Source: Nicotiana tabacum
Taxonomy: Eukaryota > Streptophyta > Magnoliopsida > Solanales > Solanaceae
Reading direction: 5' to 3'
NCBI RefSeq assembly: GCF_000715075.1
Contig: NC_134102.1
Span: 107,582,001 to 107,646,000, forward strand
Length of the DNA stretch: 64,000 nucleotides
Below, piece by piece: positions 46,176 through 56,195 of this stretch. Under the pieces are notes generated by a model. That model did not search any database. It saw nothing but the letters and a program-made list of their open reading frames with translations, and had not been told where the DNA came from. The first letter of the stretch is position 1; every line of letters starts with the position of its first letter. The position numbers and the translations under genes are program-made.

Positions 46176-46255
46176 AGCAAAGGGTGGCGAATTTCAGAAA
46201 CCCAAGAGCCCCACTGGCGTTGTCTGACACCTTTGAACTTCTTTGATTGTACCAT
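46176..46255 (-). CDS. SHINE/WIN1-like AP2/ERF factor, exon 1
   Basis: This 80-bp exon codes for [20 protein letters not shown], then EIRHPL and two bases of the next Leu codon. It is the first half of the AP2 domain, with the GVRQR..WGSWV..EIR DNA-contacting strands. MVQxKKF is the typical SHN start. The exon is too short for simple frame searches but is clearly real because it restores a complete AP2 domain. Wholly conserved residues of the domain are present. Confidence 0.92.
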
Positions 46256-46442
46256 GTTCTTCTCTGTCACAGAATATTAATATTTGTAAGAAAAATTAAA
46301 CCAAAAAAAAAAAGAAAAGTTGCAGAAGTTCTGATAAAGGGAGACACAGAAATGAATGATGAAATGAGGGTTAGATGAGAAGAATTAAAGCCATTACAGA
46401 GAGTGGTGTCGGTAGAGGAGGAAGATGAGTTTAGTAATGGAA

Positions 46443-46449
46443 TTTATAG
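46443..46449 (-). promoter_or_regulatory. TATA box of the SHINE-like gene
   Basis: On the minus strand the sequence reads CTATAAATT, about 190 bp before the start codon. A leader with a transcription start near 46410 would be about 155 nt. No other TATA-like motif is nearer to the ATG. Confidence 0.6.
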
Positions 46450-46672
46450 AGAAGGTAGGTAAAGTCTACAAAGTACACTATAGATCAAATGTTCATTTTC
46501 TGGTCCAATAAATATAAATAACTCTCTTACATTGCCGGTCCCTACCCGAATAAAGAAGATTTTCAGTAGGTTGACAGTTAGCGTAAAACTAGTCAATTTA
46601 TGATGAATCCTCATAATACATAAATGTATTTGATTATGGCGGGCTTAAATGAAGTGACATGAACTGTGATTA

Positions 46673-46828
<156 letters not shown>

Positions 46829-46849
46829 CATCTATAATCTCTTGACTGA

Positions 46850-47397
46850 ACCTTAATAGCCATAACTGCAGGGGAGTAAATGAGAAAGTAATACATAGGA
46901 CAAAGTTTTTGCCAACATTTGAGTCTGGCTTTATGTGGAAAAAGAAGAAACGGGCTTCTTCTTTTCTTCTCCATTCTCCATCTTTTTCAAACTCTACTGA
47001 ACTTCTAACTTTAATTACCAAGTAATACACACTGTCATCTTTATGGAAACCTAATACTTTCCTCAAGTATGGATGCAGCTTTCCATTTTTGACATTACTA
47101 AGGAATATTTTAAACTCCTAACTATATTTGGTTGGTAGATATGGTGAAATTAAGTAGGAACGGAAAGGGAGAAAGAGGGGACTTTGATACTTGTTACAAT
47201 GATGAAGAAGGGAATCAAATTAGCATGTTTTCTAGGAATTTCCAAATTGTATTCCGTTGTTAAAACATAGAAAACAGTCAATGAATAGTGTGAATGTAAG
47301 AAAAGAAAGAAGATATAGGTGTCCACTTAGCAGTACTGTTTTAGTTTATTATTACTCCATCTTATTAAGCGGAGTAATTGCGTGGTATTAATTATTA
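46850..47397. other. upstream region of the SHINE-like gene
   Basis: Unique-looking AT-rich DNA with no recognisable gene or repeat. Confidence 0.5.
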
Positions 47398-48323
47398 GGG
47401 GTGCACAAAAATAATCGATAAATCGCACCAAACTGATAATCCGAGTCAAAACGGAAAAAAATACCCGATGTGGTGTGGTTTGATTTGGTTTGGTATTGAA
47501 AAATAAAATCCGACCATAATTGGTTTGGTTTGATTTTAACTTAAAAAACGTCAAACCGAAACCAAATTAACCCGATAGTACATTTATATAATTTTAAAAA
47601 ATATTTTATACATATAAATATTTATTGTAATGTAATTTATAAATATTTCTTAAACTTTTTCACAATTTTATTTTTTAACGTATTATTTCAAGTTTAGACT
47701 TAACATTCTTGAATGGTAAATAAATTTTATAGCCCATAAATGTAGTAACTCAAACAAAGTTCAAATCAATACTAATGCTAACAAAAGAAATTCAATTCAA
47801 TATTAGGAATGACGGTAGTGTTGGATAATTATTTTAATTTTACATTGGTTTATAATGAAAATGCATAACTTAGTTTATCTTTTTCTTTAGTGCTTAGTTA
47901 TGTAATTAATATTAGTATTTATTAGCTATACTTATTTTAGCATGACCTATATAGTATTTTTAGATTATGTTAATTTTCATTATGGATTATTAATTAGCAA
48001 TATTTATTTTATGTAATTTTATTATTTTATCTTTGTTATTGAATATTTTATTATAATGCTATGACTTATCTCATATTATTGTGTTAGTTTCTTGGAAAAC
48101 ACATTATATAGTTGTATTTTACTAGGACTTAAGAAATATTTGGAGCACAAGTTGCATATTTTATGTTATGAAGACTTTACCGGAAAAAAACCTGAAAACC
48201 CAAAAACTCGAGATTGAAAAATCCGACTTTGTTGGTTTGGTTTGGTTTATAAATTTAAAACCCGACACCATTGGTTTGGTTTGATAATTGAAAAATACGA
48301 ACCAACCCGACCTATGTACACCC
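47398..48323. mobile_element. small TIR-bounded repeat with TTTGGTTTGG sub-repeats
   Basis: The left end GGGGTGCACA and the right end TGTACACCC form an imperfect inverted repeat of about 10 bp, and TTATTA flanks both sides (47392-47397 and 48324-48329). Both terminal regions carry TTGGTTTGGTTTG and AAACCG-type sub-repeats and similar AACCCGA/ACCCGA stretches; the centre is AT-rich with no frame. It looks like a non-autonomous DNA transposon, but the superfamily cannot be named from this alone. Confidence 0.55.
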
Positions 48324-48424
48324 TTATTAATTATGATAATATGACATGAGAACTGCTAATCTAAGAACAATACTCATCCTGCCACAGATAAGTACATAAA
48401 TTCAAGGAAACATTTTGTAGATAT

Positions 48425-49171
48425 TGTATGGGTCAAAATTACCTTTGACATGATCAAAGTGTATTAGCATTAAGAAGGCCCTCGTGGGCTGCCACGTGTC
48501 ACCAGTACGACTTCAATAAAGGCATGCCCAAGGTCGAAGTGGTCTCTAAAACATGAAGGGCAGAGCTGATGAAGCTATTGAAGATCAAGGTCGAAGTGTT
48601 AGCGAAGATAAAGGTCGAGGTCAAGCACTTACCATAGACATAGTGAATAACAACTAGTTTTATAATAAGACATCAAAAGAGAATATTCTAATGGATATTC
48701 TCTATACCTGTACTATTAGGTTTTTTTTAGGTATGTGTTCCCTATAAATAGAAAAGAGATACAAGGATAGGGGACATAAAATATTCATTTATAAGAAAAT
48801 ACCTTTTTCCTAAGATTCTTGCCTAACTTTTTCACTCGATCCAAGAACAATCTCAACATTCGAAGGCTCATCAATCATTCATCATTGTCAGAATGAATAT
48901 CCATAGATCTCACCCCTTTTCGGGTGTTTCACACGTTCTTATTTACTTAAATGACATTCATTGTTATTTATTATTACTTAATGATATTTCCCTCTTTTTG
49001 GGACATTAGATATTGTTAGTATTGTCAACATTTATTGCAATTCAGATAATATACATATTATCTAACTACAAAATCAGTTAACATATCTTTTAGACATTAA
49101 TATTGGCTAAGATTTACTCTATTTTATTAAATCTAATTCGGTAAACCCAGATCTAAATTTTGGGTCAAACA
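48425..49171 (+). repeat. 5' LTR of element D
   Basis: It ends AAATTTTGGGTCAAACA at 49171, directly before a Tat-type primer-site remnant. TATAAATAG is at 48743-48751. The start is uncertain; TGTATGGGTCAAAA at 48425 would mirror the end. GGTCGAAGTG and AAGGTCGA-type short repeats lie at 48530-48620. The body is about 750 bp, much shorter than the LTRs of A and B. Confidence 0.6.
48743..48750 (+). promoter_or_regulatory. TATA box of element D LTR
   Basis: CCCTATAAATAGAAAAG lies in the middle of the LTR, followed by a leader with TTCACTCGATCCAAGAAC. Confidence 0.6.
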
Positions 49172-49192
49172 ATTTGTCTCCATTTGTGGGGA
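49172..49192 (+). other. degenerate primer-binding site of element D
   Basis: ATTTGTCTCCATTTGTGGGG directly follows the LTR. It resembles the TTTGGCGCCGTCTGTGGGG site common in Solanaceae Tat elements, with changes concentrated at its GC-rich positions. Confidence 0.5.
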
Positions 49193-49299
49193 CTTCTTAG
49201 CTAATCTTTTGGTTTCTTTTAGATCTACAACTCACGTGAGTTGCTAACCTAACAAATCACAAGGTTTTTCTCTTTCTCTACACGTACTAAAATTTACAT

Positions 49300-51030
49300 G
49301 GCAGGTAACCAAGGAGACATGACTAAAGTGACAGGTGACATCCCTGGAAGCCTCATGAATGATATCAACACGAGTTATGAAATGTTGGGTGATGACGTGA
49401 CACCAATCGCCCCCCTGGCGCGATAGGTCACCTCACCCCATTGTAGCACGACAAAACCAAATGGAAAAGGGGCCTCGACGTCCACAGGAGAGGGGACGCC
49501 ACCGGCCATGAAAATGCTCCTCGAAACGTGGTTGACCGATACATTAGTAAGCGTGCTCAACAAACAAGGTCCATGCATGACCATAGAGACCGCAAGAGCC
49601 CAAACGGTACAACGAGCATACGAACATGGCGACCAACCAGACCCTCCAACGCCAGGTATAACTCATAATATTACTAACAATGCAGGTGACGACGTCCTCG
49701 CCGTTGTTCTGAGGAGAATGAAAGAAAAGGAGAATGAGAACAAAACTCTCAGAGACTAAATAAAAGAACACCAAGAATGGGTCGACAAGATACCGGGTGC
49801 CCCTAAGCTAGTGCCAAAGAGGGACACCGGAAGATTTGTAGAGCAGCTGTATAGCGAGGAAGCAACCCCACATGCCATACCAAAGACCTTTAAAGTGCCA
49901 CCATATCTCAGGATTTATGACGGAACAACTGACCTCGAAGATCACGTGACTCATTAGGCCACCGCCGTGAAGGGCAACGATATCACCAAGGAATAAGTGT
50001 CCTCTATTTTGCTGAAGAAATTTGGCGAAACCATCACTGGAGGGGTGTTAACATGGTATCCACGGCTACCATCCAGCTCTATAGAAGTCTTCGAATAAAT
50101 GGCCGACAAGTTCGTGACGGCGCACAACGGGACCAAGAAAGATGAAACAAGAGTAAACGACATATTCGCCATCAAGCAATCCCTAGGAGAGGGACTAAGG
50201 GACTTCTCCGCCCGATTCAACAGGGTAAGGATGACCTTACCAAATGTGTCCGAAGGGATGGCAGTCGCAGCCTTTCAGAACGGGTTGAGTAGAGAGGCTT
50301 CAAGAGCGACCAGAAAGTTGCTGAGCCAGTTGATGAAGTACCTTCCAACCACTTGGGACGAAATTCATAATGCTTATTGTGTCGAAGTCCAAGCAGATGA
50401 TGACGACCTTAACAGACCAACTCGACGGCTCATCTCAGTACAAGCTGAGCCCAGGAGAGAACAAAGAGATAACATAAGGAGGGATCACCCAGTCTCACGG
50501 CCAAACAGGAAATGACATCAGCCTTACGTCAGGCTCCCCGCCCCTCCTTCCTTCTGCTATGATGATGGACCATCTAAGCCGAGGATGGGGACTCACAGGA
50601 ACGAGAGAGGTATGCCCCTTGTTATCTACAAACAATTTTTGTGTGTCTCCTACATATATAGTCTACGCCCTGGATAAATTCGGAACGAAGGTGAAGTTTC
50701 TGCCAAAGATGAGGTCCGACCCAAGTACTAGAAAATCTGACGCCCTCTGCGAATTCCACTAGGAACATGGGCACAAGACAGAAGATTGCATCACCCTAAG
50801 GCAAGAGGTTGTGAACATGTTACAGCAAGGACACCTCAAAGAGCGACAAGGGGAGGAACACCTTCGCCAGGGGTCGAGAACGTCAAGACCCGCCAAAGCT
50901 GCCCACACCATCATGATTATTGGCGGCAACGACGATGCCTCCATCAATGGTATTAAGTTCACCGCTACCCACAAGCTCAAAAGATAGATCACCCACGAAC
51001 GGTATGACAAACTCGAAGAAAGTATCATTT
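49300..51030 (+). pseudogene. element D: gag, with zinc knuckle
   Basis: The frame starts with MAGNQGDMTK near 49299 and continues with many stops (TAGs near 49424, 49955 and 50097; others at 49757 and 50513). The capsid blocks are FKVPPYLRIYDGTTDLEDHV (about 49890-49950) and LREGLRDFSARFNRV..FQNGL (50190-50290). The nucleocapsid reads CEFH, a TAG (Gln in the family), then EHGHKTEDC (50746-50791), a zinc-knuckle type. Basic arginine-rich sequence (50440-50510) precedes it. Gag packages element RNA. Confidence 0.8.
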
Positions 51031-51245
51031 TCTAAAAGTTAGATGCCAACAGTTTGACTTTCCCCCACAACAATGCTCTTGTCATTACTTTACAAATTTT
51101 AGATACTGATGTTAAGCATATCATGGTGGATGACGGGAGTGGATCATACGTTATCCATCCTCGAGTCCTCACCCAGATGAGACCCAAGGACAAGATAGTG
51201 CCACACTGCATCACACTAACTGGCTTTAACAATTCAATCTTTATG
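51031..51245 (+). pseudogene. element D: N-terminal half of protease, cut at inversion breakpoint
   Basis: The reading DVKHIMVDDGSGSYVIHPRV (about 51110-51170) is the protease active site, with one of the expected residues altered (DDGSG). It goes on to CITLTGFNNSIFMIEL and stops being element pol at about 51245. The continuing half, TAYNAIVGRLWIYPMKALPS, is on the minus strand at 56195-56120. Confidence 0.8.
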
Positions 51246-51691
51246 ATCGAGTTGCTTTTTTGGAGGCCGAGAAGGCCCAACTGCTTGCGCGGCCTTCTTC
51301 GTCTAATGCTTATGGATTCCCCAATGACCCCTGTGATCTGTATGAAGAATGGACTCATGTCGATGCCCGACTGGATGTGTTTCATGAGTTGCATGCGACG
51401 GGCACCATTTCTGGGGCGGCCTTTAAGGATGCTCGGGTCAAGGCTTGCGGGGCTTGGCTTTCTTGTGGCTACGACCCTTCTACGCCTCGGCATGGTGAAG
51501 AGGATGAGGATAAGGAGGATTCCATGGATCATCTTGAGGAGGATACCTGTTACGATACTATTTACCCTCAGGGAGAGGATGGAGAGGACGCTGGAGGCCA
51601 GGACGGTGATGGTGTTGACGGTCATGGTGGTGACATTGCTAAAGGTCGGGCTGATGAAGCCATTATGGGTCATGATGGCAATGTCCAGTAG
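51246..51691 (+). pseudogene. element D: C-terminal part of antisense accessory ORF (inverted)
   Basis: In this orientation the frame reads LEAEKAQLLARPSSSNAYGF, then a linker with WTHVDARLDVFHELHATG and a very acidic tail (GEEDEDKEDSMDHLEEDTC). It is a coiled-coil end followed by an acidic and Gly-rich C-terminus. It continues the minus-strand ORF at 58410-56196 once the inversion is undone. Known Tat elements such as maize Grande carry an antisense ORF between pol and the 3' LTR; its function is not known. Confidence 0.6.
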
Positions 51692-52799
51692 TTTTTTTAA
51701 ACATTTTTTGTGTTTTTGTTTGGCGTCCCCAAGATCCTTCATAAACTTTTATCTATGAATATCAAAGTTGATTATTTCTTTCACTTGTGCCTTTCTTATT
51801 TGTCGTGATTTGTTTATGTACTTGAATGTTTTGCTCCTTTATATTTTTTGTTGTTGTCCTCTAGCTGATTGTAGTCCTTGGGTTGAATAACCATATATCG
51901 AATCGTCCCTTTATCTGTATAAATTGAGTACGTCTCATTAGTTGAGGACCGATAGGTATTATTTGAACTTGGTCGATATTAACCTTTTGTTAAATCGTGG
52001 ACGGGGGGCGGTAGGTCTTTGTTTGAACTTGGTCGAACTTAACATTTTGTTTGGTTGAATTGAACCTTCTATCGAGACGTGATTGAGGACCGATAGACAT
52101 TTTCGAGCTTACTCAAACTTTGTCCTTTCGTTATGTCGTGGCCGAGGGCTGGAAGATATTTATCCAGGTGTGGCCGAATTTGACCTTTTATCTAGTTGTG
52201 ACTGAGGGCCGGTAGGTGTTTGTTCGAGCGTGGTCGAATTTGACCTTTTATCAAGTCATGGCCGAGGGCTAGTAGGTATTTATTTGAGCGTGGTCGAATT
52301 TGACCTTTTATCAAATCACGGCCGAGGGCCTGTAGGTGTTGTTCGAGCATGGTTGAACTTGACCTTTTGTTAAATCACGGTCGAGGGCCGGTAGGTGTTT
52401 TGTTTAGATAGTTTTGATAAACGTAAGTTTCTATTACTTTGACATTGTTGCTCTAATTACATAATTGGAGAAAGTTACAAACATTGGTCATTGGCTGGCA
52501 TTACAGTCCCAGTCCCAGTATGTCTAGTCCCTTCATTGTTCAACTTGGAGAGCCTTGAGGATTCAGACAATGAAAGAGAAATCAGTATGTTCTTCGCATA
52601 CTTCGACTCGAAGTGTCTCTTATGTCGCCTCATTAAAAACCTCCTTGAGAAAATCCTAATGGGACAAAACTCAAGTGAGGGAAAACGAGTACGACTTGGG
52701 GACACTTCTTCATTTTAAAAGTTGAAGTATTTGGGGTGGCTGATGTTCCAATTGTTTGGTAATTGTTTTCCTTCCATTGTCTCTAGTTGGAACGAACCC
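51692..52799. other. element D: non-coding region between integrase and antisense ORF
   Basis: Contains a ~62-bp tandem array (51940-52410) and AT-rich DNA. The 75-76 codon frames near 52475-52718 have no recognisable domain. It lies downstream of integrase in the element's own (minus) orientation. Confidence 0.6.
51940..52410 (+). repeat. ~62-bp tandem array
   Basis: Seven to eight diverged units with GAGGGCCGGTAGGTGTTTGT, TGAGCGTGGTCGAATTTGAC and CTTTTATCAAGTCATGG. The first two units are the most altered. Confidence 0.85.
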
Positions 52800-53702
52800 T
52801 TATTTTCTTTTTCTGTAATTTTGTACGGATCGTCCTAATTTGCCTTCTCGTGGATCTTTACTTGCTTGGGTTTTGCCTTTGAGTACATAGTCTACGACTT
52901 TGAGTGGCCGGACCTTTGCCTTCTTATTGTAGTAACATTCCACTTTCTTCTTTTGGGCGACCATTCTTATGTACGCCATGTCTCTTCGTTCGTAGATCTC
53001 ATCGAGATCTTGCCTTCTACTCTCGTCATTATTGGTGCCCCTTTCATGGGAGTACTTTAGGCTAGGATCTCCGGCCTCGACTGGTATAACTGCTTTGATT
53101 CCGTAGACCATAGAATAGGGTGTCTCTCCTGTGCTTGTCTTTGGGGTGGTTTTATATGCCCACAATACTTCTGGGATTATTTCTGGCCATAGTCCTGGCG
53201 TCTTCGAGTGTTTTCTTCATGATGTTTAATATGGACTTGTTGAAGGATTCTGCCTGCCCGTTGCCCACCGGGTGATAAGGGGTTGAAAGTATCCTCGTAA
53301 TGTATCGTTTCTCGAGGAAATCAACAATTTTCTTTCCCATGAACTAAGGTCCATTGTCGCAGCTGATCTCTTTAGGTAAGCCGAATCGACAGATGATGTT
53401 TTTCCATATGAAGGTGATTACTTCTTGCTCGCGTATTTGGGCGAACACTCCTGCTTCTACACATTTAGAGAAATAGTCAGTTAAAACCAAAAGAAATCGT
53501 ACATTACCTCGCCCTGCCGGGAGGGGGCCCATGATGTCCATTCCCCACTTGATGAACAACCATGGAGAGGTGACTGAGTGGAGATGTTCGCATGCTTGGT
53601 GAATTATTGGGGCATATTTCTGACATTGTTCGCATTTTTTCAAATATTTTGAGTCTTTTTTCATCATGGGCCAGTAGTATCCTACCCGTATGAGGCACAT
53701 AA
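52800..53702 (-). pseudogene. element D: integrase
   Basis: On the minus strand it reads, in order: RVGYYWPMMKKDSKYLKKCE with CEQCQKYAP (zinc part), WGMDIMGPLPAGRGNVRF, the second acidic site (SCDNGP), then after a stop (TAG for Gln) GKKIVDFLEKR and NGQAESFNKSI with the third acidic residue, then WAYKTTPKTSTGETPYSMVY. All three D-D-E residues survive but stops at about 53343 and 53150 break the frame. A Tat-type GPY end is not clear. Confidence 0.83.
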
Positions 53703-53899
53703 CGAGTGCTCGACACTAGAATGAGCGTCGCAATGGCCTTCATGGACCTCTTCAAGAACCCACTCACTTTGGTTTGGACCCAAACACTTAGCCAGAGGGC
53801 CGCTGTGTGTTCTCTTGTATAAGTCGTTATGAAGGAGGTTGTATCTTGCTGCTTGCATTCTTAGTTTTTAGCTTCTTTTTTGTCGTTTAGAAGCGTGTC

Positions 53900-54650
53900 A
53901 TCCTGTAAGTAGGTGATAATTCAATTATGCCAATCCCAAGTTAAACTTACAGATCTTACCTCGATTTGGTCTAACGACGAGTTGAGTAGGTGGACTACAC
54001 TTTTATCCCCGGTTATGATGCTTTTGGTGGTTGCAACCAGTTTGGCAAGGCCGTCTGCTTCAACATTCTGGGCTCGCGGGATCTGGTAGAGCTGGCATTC
54101 GTCGAAATTGGGGAGCAACTTACAGATCTCTATTTGATATTTTTGAAACCTTTGTTCTTTGATTTGGAAAATCCTTGTGACTTGGTTGACTACGAGCTGT
54201 GAATCACAACGAAATTTCAACCGCTTAGCCCCATATTTAAGTACTAGTCTCAATCTTGAAATTAAGACCTCATACTCGGCCTCGTTGTTAGTCATATCGG
54301 GACACCTTATGGACTGGCGAATTACTTTGCCGGTAGGGATCTCGAGTACGAGTCCCAGTCCGAATCCAGAAACATTGGATGGACCCACATGTCTTCTGTT
54401 TGAAGAGAAACTTGGGCGGCTTCCTTCTCGACCTCAAGCATTATCTTTGCATTGAAGTCTGCGATGAAGTCGGCGAGCACTTGCGACTTTATCATTGTTT
54501 GAGGCTGATATGTGATATCGTGCTCGCTTAGCTCGATGGCACACTTGGCTAGCCTTCCCGACAATTCGGGTCTATGCAGAATGCTTCTTAAAGTAAAAGT
54601 GGTAACGACCAAGATAGGGTGGCACTAGAAATAGGGTCTAAGCTTTCGTG
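53900..54650 (-). pseudogene. element D: RNase H end and second (archaeal-type) RNase H
   Basis: 54322-54612 carries LRSILHRPELSGRLAKCAIE and QVLADFIADF, the usual link between the two RNase H parts. 53921-54388 carries SGFGLGLVLEIPTGK, DMTNNEAEYEVLISRL and FRCDSQLVVNQV, with Glu and Asp of the active site, then AQNVEADGLAKL. The first catalytic Asp block is affected by a frame change near 54390. This is again the Tat signature. Confidence 0.8.
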
Positions 54651-54999
54651 AAGCTACGACCAATGCGAGGGTCAGTTTCTCGAGGTGTGGGTACCTCGTC
54701 TCGGCGTTGACGACTATTTTACTAATGTAATCAATGGGAGATTGCGTACCTTGACTTTCTCGGACCAAGACTGCACTTATTTCCACTCCAGAGATGGTGA
54801 GCTAGATGAGGAGGTGTTCAACGGGTTCAGGCTTCAAGAGCAGGGGTGGTGAGAACAGATACACCTTTAGTTCTCACAGAGCTTGTACACAATCGGGTGT
54901 CCACTCGAGGCCATTATCCTTTTTGAGTATGCCAAACAATCTGTGACATCTATCGGATGACTGCGAGATAAATCTCGATAGGGCGGCGATTCGACCAGT

Positions 55000-55990
55000 C
55001 AACCTTTAGACCTGTTTCTTAGTATTCAGTTGCTTAGGTATCCCTTCGATAGCTTTGATTTGGTTTGGGTTAATTATACCTTGTTGTGACACTAAGAAAC
55101 CTAAAAACTTCCCCGAGGCTACGCTAAATGCGCATTTATTTTGGTTTAGTTTCATCTCGTACCGTCTTAGTTTGTCGAATTCTTCCCTTAAGTGGTCGAT
55201 ATGATCCTCTCTCCTTACGGATTTGACCAGCATATCGTCGATATATACCTCCATGGTATTACCTAGTTGGTCTTTGAACATTCTTCTGACCAATCTCTGA
55301 TAGGTGGCTTTTGTGTTTTCAACCCGAACAGCATGACCCTAAAATAATATGTTCCTCGGTGGGTGATGAAGTGGTTTTCTCCTAGTCCTCTTCTTCCATG
55401 AGTATCTGGTTATAGACGGAGTATGCGTCCAAGAAACTCAGCAGCTCGTGCCTGGCCATTGCATCGATGAGTTGGTCGATATGTGGCAATGTGAATGAGT
55501 CTTTCGGGTATGCTTTGTTTACGTTTGTGAAGTCTACACACATCCTCAATTTCCCATTTTTATATTTGACCATCACCATGTTAGCTATCCATTTGGGATA
55601 TTTTGACTCCGCGACGGAGCCATTTTCTAATAACTTTTCCACCTCCTTGTGGACGACATCATTGATGGTGGGCTTAAACTTTCGTCTGACCTGCCTTACC
55701 GGGGATATAATGGGCCGACGTTCAACTTATGTGTGGCGATCTTCTTGGGGATGCTCGGCATATCTGCATGGCTGAAGGCGAACAAATCTGTGTTAGATAT
55801 TAAAACTTGACTAAATTTACCTGGTTCTTAGAGTTTGCAGCCGATGTATGCCTTTTTACCGGGATCGATGAGATCTAATTGAACGGGTTCAAGGTCTATT
55901 ATAGTTGAGTCCGCGACTTCGACTGTTTCAGGGTTCGTGATGTCGTCCCTGGGCTCTTCTTGTGTCGACCTTAACCTTGTTGATTGCTAT
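55000..55990 (-). pseudogene. element D: reverse transcriptase
   Basis: 55382-55642 gives ANMVMVKYKNGKLRMCVDFT and DAMARHELLSFLDAYSVYNQ. After a stop and frameshift, 55006-55293 gives the catalytic EVYIDDMLVKSVRREDHIDH and the thumb CAFSVASGKFLGFLVSQQGI. YIDD is intact. Upstream (to about 55990) lies the protease-RT linker (DLEPVQLDLIDPGKKAYIGC). Several stop codons are present. Confidence 0.83.
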
Positions 55991-56195
55991 GCTTATTTTT
56001 CCTTATCTTTCCTTTGTTGGGTCGTCAATCCATCCATGGCGATGTGGTAGCATTCCCGGGATGTGCGTTGTTCCCTGCATATGCTGAATATTCCCCAAGG
56101 TGTTGGGAACTTTATAACTTAGTATAAGTTGGAGGGGAGCGCTTTCATGGGATATATCCATAGTCGTCCTACTATGGCATTGTATGCAGTGTTTC
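55991..56195 (-). pseudogene. element D: C-terminal half of protease
   Basis: The minus-strand frame reads NTAYNAIVGRLWIYPMKALP near the top, then KFPTPWGIFSICREQRTSRE, the family end of protease. It is the missing continuation of the protease start at 51031-51245. The breakpoint is at about 56190-56195, after AAGGAAACACTGCATAC. Confidence 0.8.

Noticed and set aside
51032..51758. Two ~235-codon frames on opposite strands
   Set aside because: Shadows of the antisense ORF C-terminus and protease start across the inversion breakpoint; neither has a domain in that frame.
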